Source: Verrucomicrobiaceae bacterium (GTDB lineage: Bacteria > Verrucomicrobiota > Verrucomicrobiia > Verrucomicrobiales > Verrucomicrobiaceae). From it: 32,683 bases of DNA. The stretch lies in assembly GCA_947471905.1 (NCBI GenBank), contig CANIZT010000009.1:1-32683 (forward strand). The letters run 5' to 3'. Under the pieces are notes generated by a model. That model was not told where the DNA came from. It saw only the letters and a list, made by a program, of their open reading frames with translations, and ran no database searches. Below, in pieces: positions 23,629 through 30,895 of this stretch. Position 1 is the first letter of the stretch. Each line of letters opens with the position of its first letter. The translations under genes and the position numbers were made by a program.

Positions 23629-25170
23629 TCACTCCATCCAAAACGAGAACAAGCCGCCATTCTGCACGCTGAACTCGAGTCGCACAGGCTGGCCTGCTCT
23701 CGCGGAGAGCTTGGTGAGCTCGGGAATGGCGATGTCGGTGGCGTCGCGTTCGTTGAGCGTGACTTTTTGAAGCGAAGCACCGGCTTCATCGAGCAGGCTG
23801 ATGGTGAGACGGCCAAATTTCACGGCAGCATTCACATGCAGCGTGCCGCCGTCGTGGATGAAGGGCTTTGTGCGCAGGATGCCAGGGCGGTAATTGCCTT
23901 CCATGGCGACAAAGCGGTCGCGCTTGATCGTGGCGAGGCCGAGCGAGCCGCGAAACGGCGACACACCGGCGAGCAGCTTCGGATTGTCCTCAGGAATCCA
24001 GCGTGTGCTGTGCAGGCCGTTGCGACCGGTGTAGTAAAACCACAGCTCATCTCCGACGACGAGCGGATCGGTTGTGGGCGGCGAGATGACGCTGCGATCC
24101 CATTCGCCAAAGCCGCCCTGCGCGAGGAAGGGCGAGCGATCGCTGAGACGCTGCCAGGTTTTGTTGTCGCGGCTCACGGCGAGCTGGATGGGCAGCGTGA
24201 CGCTGTCGGGGTTGTTCAGAAACATGTGCACGAGGCCGATGTGCAGTCCGGCATACGGAATGCTGCGCATGTCGTAAATCTCCGTGGTGGGCGAGTCCTG
24301 CGCATCGCTCGCCATGACGAGATCGCCCTTCTCCGGCGTCCAGTGGATGAAGTCCGTGCTCTCGCAACGGATCACCGCGCGTCCTGCGTTGTATTGCAGA
24401 TTCGGCTCGGCCGCTTGCGCGGCCTTCTTTTCATCGGTAACGACTCCGAAGGCTCGTCCGAGCATGATCCAGCGCTGACGCTTCTCGTCCCAGTTCACAT
24501 GGATCGGCGCATCGAGCGTCGCGTAGCTCGCGGGCTCGTTGTGAGGCGTCCAGTGGATGCCATCGGGGCTGAAGGCCACGCCCAGCGCGGTGAGCTTGCC
24601 CGGCTTCGAGGTGGGCGTGCGCTGGAATTTCCGGTCGATCCAGAGGTAGGCCATCTTGTAGCGCCGCTGCGGATCGGTCTCGCGCTTGTCTTTGATGACG
24701 CCGCTCGCGTAGCAAAAGTAGGTCCATCCGCGCTCGCGAGAGCGCAAATAGGCCAGCTTCTCCGGCGGCGCTTCTTTTTGATCAAACTCGAAGCCGCTGA
24801 GGATCACGCGATTCGTCGGCTCCGCGTCGAACTCCGGAAAAAGATGCAGCTTGGGCCGCTCCCAGTTGATGCCGTCCTTGCTCGTGAAGTAAAACACGCC
24901 CGGTCCTCCGCCATCGATCCACGCTTTGAAGATGCGTTCCTCCTCATCAAAGAGCACCGACGGCAAAAAGTAGCCCTCAGGCTCCCATTTCGCCCTCGGC
25001 ACGATCATGGGATTCGCCTCATGCTTCCGCGCCTGCTGCACCCGCCGCGTGAGATGCTCCGTGCGCTCGATGAGATGGTCGTCGAGGAAAAGCTGGTGCG
25101 TTTTTCCGATGCGGATGGGCTCGGCGGCGGCAGCAGCGAGTGGGAGAACGAGGGAGATGAGCAGACGCAT
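23629..25170 (-). CDS. Secreted GH43/GH32-like five-bladed propeller protein
   Basis: A 513-residue protein from ATG 25170, which begins the signal peptide MRLLISLVLPLAAAAAEP; the open frame runs further upstream without a better start. The body has repeated S-x-D-G-x-x-W strands typical of five-bladed glycoside-hydrolase propellers: SKDGINWERP, SPDGIHWTPH, STDFIHWTPE and SRDNKTWQRL. An early HQLFLDDHLIE segment is common to this uncharacterised family in Planctomycetes and Verrucomicrobia. A C-terminal beta-sandwich (about 430-513) follows. The general fold resembles GH43, GH32 and GH68, but three catalytic acids could not be assigned with confidence. Probable glycan hydrolase or binding protein, 37 bases downstream of the preceding gene in the run. 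Confidence 0.68.
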   Translation of the reverse strand: MRLLISLVLPLAAAAAEPIRIGKTHQLFLDDHLIERTEHLTRRVQQARKHEANPMIVPRAKWEPEGYFLPSVLFDEEERIFKAWIDGGGPGVFYFTSKDGINWERPKLHLFPEFDAEPTNRVILSGFEFDQKEAPPEKLAYLRSRERGWTYFCYASGVIKDKRETDPQRRYKMAYLWIDRKFQRTPTSKPGKLTALGVAFSPDGIHWTPHNEPASYATLDAPIHVNWDEKRQRWIMLGRAFGVVTDEKKAAQAAEPNLQYNAGRAVIRCESTDFIHWTPEKGDLVMASDAQDSPTTEIYDMRSIPYAGLHIGLVHMFLNNPDSVTLPIQLAVSRDNKTWQRLSDRSPFLAQGGFGEWDRSVISPPTTDPLVVGDELWFYYTGRNGLHSTRWIPEDNPKLLAGVSPFRGSLGLATIKRDRFVAMEGNYRPGILRTKPFIHDGGTLHVNAAVKFGRLTISLLDEAGASLQKVTLNERDATDIAIPELTKLSARAGQPVRLEFSVQNGGLFSFWME

Positions 25171-25207
25171 GATCAGGATGAAAATGTAGCTTTGTGAACC
25201 AGAAATC

Positions 25208-26554
25208 TTACAGGCTATCAGTCGTGCGCAGCGGCGGCGACACGTGGCCCTCGCGATCCAGCGCTTGAATTTCAAATCGGTAAATGCTGGCAGGAAAAAG
25301 CTGCCGACTCAGGTCGATCTGGTTGGCCTGGGTCTCCAGCGTGGCCTGCGGAAGCACCTCCGCCTCGCTGAAGGCCGCGCTCGGCTTCACCAGCACCGGC
25401 GTCACGCGATACCCCACCGCACCCGCGACCGCTTGCCAGCTCAACGTGCCTTTGCGCATCACCGCGTTCGTTGGGGGAGCCAAATCTTGCGCCACAGCAC
25501 TCGGAGCGCGGATCGACACACGCCAGGCATCAATGCGGCCATTCGCGGGCGAAACGACCACGAGCGAATCTTTGCCCGCAATCGTCATGCCCGCATTGCC
25601 GCCGCTGAGACTCGTCAAAACGTGAGCGTGGCTCCACTCGCGGCCATTTCCATCGGCGGAGAGGTAGAGGCGGCAGTGATTCTTCGAATGCGCTGTGAGC
25701 AGCGCCAGCATGCCATTCGGCAGGAGTTGCAAAGTCGGCAACTTGCCCGCTGCGGCCATTTTCTCCGGCGCCGACCACGTCTTGCCGCGATCCGTGGATC
25801 GCACGCTCACTAGCGATGCCTTGGCGCTACTGCCCGTGCGCACGATGGCCAGCCAGTCACCGCCTTTCGTCGGCGAAACTGTCGTTTCCAGCCACGGGGT
25901 CGTCACCGGCGCCCCCGCCTTCACCATCGCCGCCGCCGTCGTGATGCTCGAATGCACTGTCCAGCGCCTGCCGCGATCCACCGAGGTCAAAAGCAGCGCG
26001 TGATTCCCGTGCCTGCCCCACGCATACGCCGGCATGAAAAGCGCCCCGTTTTCGTCCTCAAAGACATGGGGCAGCGGCCTCGCGATAACACCGAACTCCG
26101 CCGGACACTCGATCACCGCCGCCTGCGACTGCCACGTGCGCCCCTGATCCTTCGACATCGCGATTTGATACGCATCCGCCGGCACATCCTTCGCTGTCAT
26201 CTCTCCGCGCTTCTTGGGATCAGGCACCCAGCGGATGCCAAAGGCGAGCAACTCGCCATTGCGCAGCTTATCAGCCCACAGATCGACCATCTTCGGCATC
26301 GGCCAATCATCCCGCTGCGCCGTCCACGTTGCCCCACCATCCGCTGAAACACTCGACCCCGTGCCGCCGCTGCCACCAAAGTCATCCGGATGATTCGGGT
26401 AAAACATCAGCAGCCGATCTCCCGACGAGACGATTTGTCCGCCGCCTGTGATCCCCGTACGCTCGACGACCGACACACGCGGCTGCACGATGACCTGCGG
26501 ATCAGCAGCCCAAACGTGCACGCAAACGGTGAGGAGGAACAAGAAGCATTTCAT
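25208..26554 (-). CDS. Exo-alpha-sialidase-like Asp-box protein with C-terminal FnIII-like domain
   Basis: A 448-residue protein with signal peptide MKCFLFLLTVCVHVWA. Asp boxes are plentiful and close to consensus: SADGGATW, SKDQGRTW, SVDRGRRW, STDRGKTW and SADGNGREW. Between them, FGIRWVPDP and VRTGSS-type strands resemble GH33 architecture. After about residue 345 the sequence changes to a fibronectin type III-like module (LSWQAVAGAVGYRVTPVLV, then YRFEIQALDREGHVSPP), a common add-on of secreted glycan-active enzymes. It could release a terminal acidic sugar, but relatives in this phylum are mostly annotated as sialidases by fold alone. It belongs to the minus-strand run, 69 bases after the esterase stop. 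Confidence 0.8.
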   Translation of the reverse strand: MKCFLFLLTVCVHVWAADPQVIVQPRVSVVERTGITGGGQIVSSGDRLLMFYPNHPDDFGGSGGTGSSVSADGGATWTAQRDDWPMPKMVDLWADKLRNGELLAFGIRWVPDPKKRGEMTAKDVPADAYQIAMSKDQGRTWQSQAAVIECPAEFGVIARPLPHVFEDENGALFMPAYAWGRHGNHALLLTSVDRGRRWTVHSSITTAAAMVKAGAPVTTPWLETTVSPTKGGDWLAIVRTGSSAKASLVSVRSTDRGKTWSAPEKMAAAGKLPTLQLLPNGMLALLTAHSKNHCRLYLSADGNGREWSHAHVLTSLSGGNAGMTIAGKDSLVVVSPANGRIDAWRVSIRAPSAVAQDLAPPTNAVMRKGTLSWQAVAGAVGYRVTPVLVKPSAAFSEAEVLPQATLETQANQIDLSRQLFPASIYRFEIQALDREGHVSPPLRTTDSL

Positions 26555-26623
26555 GATCTCAATGAACGCGGATGATGTGTGGGGATTGCCGAAGTTCTGG
26601 ATTGCGATTCGCTAGCCTGATTT

Positions 26624-27523
26624 TCAGGGCTGCCTGCCCAAGCTATCCAGCCACTCAACAAGCAGCTTCGGCCACTGGGCACCGGGGAAGTTGTGTTGAA
26701 CCCGTGTGGGGATGAGATTGCCGACGCCGTGGCCGCCTTCTTCAAAGAGATCGAGCCGGGCGGGGACGCCGAGCTTTTTCAAGTCGGCGATGATGTTGGT
26801 GGCGATCTCGATTGGCTTGTCGGTCGTGGCGTGGACGAGATAGACGGGTGGTGAGTTCGCTTTGAAGACGAAGGGATTCTCCGGCTTCCGCCAATGCCAC
26901 GTCCCAAGGCCCACAGCGAATGCAGGACGGCTGTTGAGGCGGTCGATGGGATCGGTGGCAGCAGGATCACCGAGGTCAAAGTTCGCAGCGAGGTTCATCG
27001 CGAGGTTCGCGCCGGCGGAATAGCCTGCGACGCCGATTTTTTCTGGATCGATGCCCCATTCAGCGGCCCGATGACGCACGAAGCGCATGGCACGTTTCGC
27101 ATCGAGCAGCGTGAGCGCCTGGATGCCTTCATTCGGCAGGAGGTGCGGCGGACGCGTGCGGTATTTGAGGCCGATGACGGCCACGCCCATTGGATTGAAG
27201 ATCTGCGCGGCATAAACGACGTGCGTCTTCCAGGCGTGTCCACCGTAGCCGCCACCGGCACAGACGACGATGGCCATGCCGTTGCGATTTTCCTTCGGCG
27301 GCAGGTAGGGCGTGATCGTCGGCACCGACACGCTTTGGATGGTCTGATTGTCTTTGATGACCTCCGGCGCGGCGTTTTCCATGAACTGTGGCGGTTTGCC
27401 CGGCCAGAGCAAAATCGGCTCCGGCGTGCCGGGGCCGAGTTGCTTCATTAGCTCACTCTCGCTGAGCGTGAGTTCGGCGAAGGCGGTGGTGGCTAGCGAG
27501 AGGAGCAGTAGCAGGGGTTTCAT
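26624..27523 (-). CDS. Secreted alpha/beta-hydrolase (esterase)
   Basis: A 299-residue protein with signal peptide MKPLLLLLSLATTAFA. A PGTPEPILLWPGKPP segment typical of xylan/pectin acetylesterase-like hydrolases of this phylum precedes the catalytic core: oxyanion region CAGGGYGGHAW (88-98), elbow GYSAGA with Ser169, acid Asp235 (HATTDKPIE) and His265 (EEGGHGVG). The triad is complete. Its ATG overlaps the stop of the LamG/Asp-box gene by four bases (27520-27523), so the two are translationally coupled and probably act on the same substrate, one removing acyl groups and the other recognising or cleaving the sugar. Confidence 0.87.
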   Translation of the reverse strand: MKPLLLLLSLATTAFAELTLSESELMKQLGPGTPEPILLWPGKPPQFMENAAPEVIKDNQTIQSVSVPTITPYLPPKENRNGMAIVVCAGGGYGGHAWKTHVVYAAQIFNPMGVAVIGLKYRTRPPHLLPNEGIQALTLLDAKRAMRFVRHRAAEWGIDPEKIGVAGYSAGANLAMNLAANFDLGDPAATDPIDRLNSRPAFAVGLGTWHWRKPENPFVFKANSPPVYLVHATTDKPIEIATNIIADLKKLGVPARLDLFEEGGHGVGNLIPTRVQHNFPGAQWPKLLVEWLDSLGRQP

Positions 27524-29133
27524 GGGATCACTTCCACATCCACGGTCAGCGCACTGAGTTTGGAGGCATCATGCGTGTAGAGCAGCCTGCCGGGGCTGAT
27601 TTCGCGGATGCTGGTGTAGTTGAAGCCGACCTTGTCGGAGATGACGTGATGGCTCGGCCAGGTCTTCCCGCCATCCATGCTGAACATCAAACAACTCGCG
27701 GGACGACCATAGCTGCAGGCGAGGACACCGTTGCTCATGAGCACGAGATCGGGGAGGACTTTGCCGACTTCGAGTTCGATTGGCTGCGTCCATGTCTTGC
27801 CAGCGTCGTGCGAGAACATCTGCTTCATGCGTGAATTGCGGTCGCCACGGATGACAGCGGTTTGTTCGGTGGCGCTGAGGCGGCACACGGCGGGTTCGCC
27901 GCCGGGACCGACGGTGCTGAAGTAGGTCCACGTTTTGCCTTCGTCCGTGCTGCGCATGAGATGAGACCAGCGCTCGGTGTTGTTGCGGCCATCGGGTAGT
28001 TTCACGCTCTTGCGGCTCCACACGACCATCGTCGTGCCGCCATCGGCATCATTCCAAATGTGGCGCTCGCAGACGACGACATCGCCACGCTTCTCGGGCA
28101 TGTATTGCGGCGGCAGCGTGAGGCGGCTGTCGATCATGGTGAACTTCGTGGCTTCGGCATCGAGATGAACTGTTTTGCCAGTCAGTGAGCCATCCGGCTG
28201 CGGCCACGTCCAGCGTGAGGCTCCGAGGATTCTGCCATCGGGTCGGCGCACGCAGGGCAGCGGCGTGGTGTCGAGCTTGTCGAGTCCGGTAATGGGCGAC
28301 CACGTTTTGCCAGCGTCGGTGGATTTGAGCAGGCCATACGGCTCGTAGAGCGCGTCGGGGCCTTGGGCCACGCTCATGAGCAGAAGGCCTTTGCCCATGT
28401 CATGAAGATAAGGCCGTGTTTGCTTCACATCATCGCGAGGAATGAGCCACGGCTCGCTGACGGTGAGTTTGATCGGATCTTTGGCAGGAGTGGCGCTCGA
28501 TTTGCGCACGCCGAGTTTCACGCTGGACCACAGGGCATCGCCCGTGGCGGTCTTCGCGCTCGATCCGAATTGGATGAACGGCTCGGGCGAGTCGGCAGGC
28601 TTCCAGAAGGCATTTTGGCCGACGATCTTCTGCTCACCATCGACCCACATCTCCATGTCCGTGCCGCGAATGACCAGCCGATAGGTGTGGAAGCGGTTCG
28701 TCGTGTCCATCGGGACGAATCGATCCGTGAAGTTCGTGGCTTGAGCGGGAAAGATCACGAGGCCGTCCTGATGCTTCCCATCGCTGACCTGCACCATCAC
28801 CGGCGCGCCGTCGCGCCAGGGCCAGAGGGAGGTCGCGGGCTTCTTCGGCTGTGAGCCGGTGATGGCACCGGCTTTGAGCGTGGCTTCGACAATGATCTCG
28901 TCATCGGGGCTCGCCTTCCACGAAGCACGATAATGCGCGGACTCTTTGCCATCGTCGATGAGGCGCAGGCCATCGGCTTCGATCTTCGCGTTCGTTTTGC
29001 CAATCGCCACCCACGGCGCTGAGGGCAACGCTCTGGCGTCGTAGTTCACGAGCCAGGTGATGTCATCCGCAGCGTCCGACCGGCCGATTGAAGCGAGAAA
29101 GAGCGCAAATAGGCCGAGGCGCGAAATGATCAT
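27520..29133 (-). CDS. Secreted LamG-like plus Asp-box (sialidase-like) two-domain protein
   Basis: A 537-residue protein with signal peptide MIISRLGLFALFLASIGRSDA. Residues about 25-205 form a concanavalin/LamG-like jelly roll (RFHTYRLVIRGTDMEMWVDGEQKI, then ALWSSVKLGVRK). Residues about 220-537 form an Asp-box propeller with STDAGKTW, STDEGKTW, SHDAGKTW and SMDGGKTW. The jelly roll is a usual N-terminal carbohydrate-binding element of bacterial sialidases. Catalytic residues are not all identifiable by eye. The start ATG 29133 lies five bases after the SGNH hydrolase stop, and its own stop overlaps the following esterase. Confidence 0.82.
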   Translation of the reverse strand: MIISRLGLFALFLASIGRSDAADDITWLVNYDARALPSAPWVAIGKTNAKIEADGLRLIDDGKESAHYRASWKASPDDEIIVEATLKAGAITGSQPKKPATSLWPWRDGAPVMVQVSDGKHQDGLVIFPAQATNFTDRFVPMDTTNRFHTYRLVIRGTDMEMWVDGEQKIVGQNAFWKPADSPEPFIQFGSSAKTATGDALWSSVKLGVRKSSATPAKDPIKLTVSEPWLIPRDDVKQTRPYLHDMGKGLLLMSVAQGPDALYEPYGLLKSTDAGKTWSPITGLDKLDTTPLPCVRRPDGRILGASRWTWPQPDGSLTGKTVHLDAEATKFTMIDSRLTLPPQYMPEKRGDVVVCERHIWNDADGGTTMVVWSRKSVKLPDGRNNTERWSHLMRSTDEGKTWTYFSTVGPGGEPAVCRLSATEQTAVIRGDRNSRMKQMFSHDAGKTWTQPIELEVGKVLPDLVLMSNGVLACSYGRPASCLMFSMDGGKTWPSHHVISDKVGFNYTSIREISPGRLLYTHDASKLSALTVDVEVIP

Positions 29134-29138
29134 GGAAT

Positions 29139-29993
29139 TTACTTCTTCTTTGGTGTTGGCGCTGCCTTGGCCTTTTCCGCAGCCGCTTTGGCTCTGGCTT
29201 CAGCCTGCTTCTTGGCGGCTTCCGCGGCCAAAGCTTCGAGCGCTGGCCATGCGGCCTTCGCTTTGCCGAGTTCGGCTTCGTTGAGCCCGAAAGCCTTCAG
29301 CACGCCGATGGCCATGAGCTTATTGCCTTCGCCATTCATGTGCACGCCGTCGCTGGTGAGCACTTTGACGTTGGGTTTGTTCTCCGCCTTGATGCGCTCT
29401 TCAAACATCGCAAACAGATCGGCCATTGGGACATTTTTCTCTTTGGCGAGTTGGCGCAGGAAGTTGTTGTAGGGCGCGAGCAGGCCGTTCTCTTTGCTGG
29501 CGAGGTTTTCCTGAATCACCGTCGCTGTGAGCATCACGGGCTTCACGCCTGCGGCAGTCGCCTGATCGATGATGGCGGTGATGTTTTTCTGGTAGGTGCC
29601 ACGTGAGGCCACTTTGTCGTCGTAGGTGCCGCTTTTCGCCATAGCGTCATCCAGCGGCACGCCGCGTGGGCCGTGCCAGACATCGTTCACACCACAGCTA
29701 AGAGTCATCCACTGCGGTTTCTTGCTCAGCACATCTTTGTCGAGTCGAGCGAGCATTTGATCTGACTTATGCCCGCTGATCCCGGCAGGAATAGGCTCGG
29801 CTTTGACTCCATTTGCTTCCAATCCCGCGATCACGAGCTTCACATAGCCCGCTGGATTGCCCCAGCCACCTGCGGTAATCGAATCTCCGAGGAAGGCGAT
29901 TTTGTCGCCGCTTTTCACGGAGATTTCAGCGGTGGCAAAGTTTGGCAGGCTGAGTGCAGCAGCCGTGAGAAAGGGAAGGATGTGGAGTTTCAT
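29139..29993 (-). CDS. Secreted SGNH/GDSL hydrolase with basic Ala/Lys tail
   Basis: A 284-residue protein from ATG 29993, chosen for the signal peptide MKLHILPFLTAAALSLPNFATA. All SGNH blocks are present: GDSITAGG (Ser38), AGISGHKS (oxyanion Gly), GVNDVW (Asn103) and SDGVHMNGEG (Asp215, His218). Such enzymes remove O-acetyl or other acyl groups from polysaccharides, lipids or sialic acids. The last 35 residues (about 250-284) are almost entirely Ala, Lys, Glu and Arg, ending PTPKKK: a helical, strongly basic tail not needed for catalysis and likely to bind an anionic surface or polymer. It sits 59 bases after the propeller gene stop. Confidence 0.9.
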   Translation of the reverse strand: MKLHILPFLTAAALSLPNFATAEISVKSGDKIAFLGDSITAGGWGNPAGYVKLVIAGLEANGVKAEPIPAGISGHKSDQMLARLDKDVLSKKPQWMTLSCGVNDVWHGPRGVPLDDAMAKSGTYDDKVASRGTYQKNITAIIDQATAAGVKPVMLTATVIQENLASKENGLLAPYNNFLRQLAKEKNVPMADLFAMFEERIKAENKPNVKVLTSDGVHMNGEGNKLMAIGVLKAFGLNEAELGKAKAAWPALEALAAEAAKKQAEARAKAAAEKAKAAPTPKKK

Positions 29994-30052
29994 GAGTGGT
30001 TGTGTTTGAATGATCGACAGAGCAAGCAAACGACCACTTGTGGACATCCTTT

Positions 30053-30895
30053 CTAGAACCAGCGGGCTTTGTAGGGTCTAGCGTCTTTGAACTGAATTTT
30101 GCCATCGGGATTGAAGAGACGAACCGTGGCAGACCATTGGCTGACAACGATGCGGCCGGTCGTGGGATGGATGTCGGCAGATTTGACCTTGGTTTCAGCG
30201 CCAAGGATGGGATGGGGTTTGAAGGCAGCTTTGTCTCGATCAAACAACTGCACCGTGTGCTCGGTGGTGATGAGAAGCTCGCTGGTGCCTGGCACTGGCC
30301 GCAGATCGTGGCCGTCTTTGTCAGGCAGTGCGTGGGTGCTCTTGAGCTTGAGAGCGGGTTTGTCAGTTTCCCATGCGGCGAGTGTGTAGGCTCGCAGTTC
30401 ATCAAAGCCGAGCGCCCACAAGCACTGGCGTTCTTCGTCCCAAACAACGCCGTGGGCGGAATGGAGCGGCGTTTTGAAGGCTGGAGTCATGGGGCCTGAG
30501 ATGTCGAAGACTTCGAGGTGATCTCCACTGAGAGAGCTGGCCACGACGATGCGGTTGTGTGGCAGAAGTGCGAGTGAGTGGGCGTTGCGTGCGCGCACAC
30601 GCCACAGGATGCGATTCGTCGCGCGCTCGATCAATGCGCATCCACCATTCGATGCGCAGACGAGAATCTTGCTGCCGTTCTCGATGGCTTTGCATTCATC
30701 GAGATGCTGGAAGTCGCGACGTGCATCTTCTGGGAGATCTGGCGCGTCTTCACCACTCCAGCGCCAGAGTTTTTTCGTCGTGTCGCCATCGATATTGATG
30801 ACGAAGACTTCATTGCCGCCTGCCAGCATGAGTTCTGCCCCGTATGCCTGGGCGTTGAGATAGAGAAGTGCCGAAAAGATCAACCAACACCTCAT
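30053..30895 (-). CDS. Secreted beta-propeller protein of unknown function
   Basis: A 280-residue protein from ATG 30895, which overlaps the stop of the coiled-coil/WD40 gene by four bases and starts a signal peptide (MRCWLIFSALLYLNAQAYGAE). The frame continues upstream but this start fits the overlap and the signal. The sequence is a run of short strands resembling a PQQ/WD-like propeller: LMLAGGNEVFVINIDGD, ILVCASNGGCALIERATNRILW, HSLALLPHNRIVVASS, LLITTEHTVQLFDRDK and RIVVSQWSATVRLFNPDGKI. No catalytic motif is seen. It may be an accessory or scaffold partner of the upstream WD40 protein. Confidence 0.7.
   Translation of the reverse strand: MRCWLIFSALLYLNAQAYGAELMLAGGNEVFVINIDGDTTKKLWRWSGEDAPDLPEDARRDFQHLDECKAIENGSKILVCASNGGCALIERATNRILWRVRARNAHSLALLPHNRIVVASSLSGDHLEVFDISGPMTPAFKTPLHSAHGVVWDEERQCLWALGFDELRAYTLAAWETDKPALKLKSTHALPDKDGHDLRPVPGTSELLITTEHTVQLFDRDKAAFKPHPILGAETKVKSADIHPTTGRIVVSQWSATVRLFNPDGKIQFKDARPYKARWF

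Noticed and set aside
23242-25197. A 651-codon open frame on the plus strand, antisense to the ceramidase-like and GH43-like genes
   Set aside because: The translation is dominated by Arg, His and Leu without any domain pattern, whereas the opposite strand encodes two proteins with signal peptides and family motifs. Long antisense frames are expected in this GC-rich codon usage.
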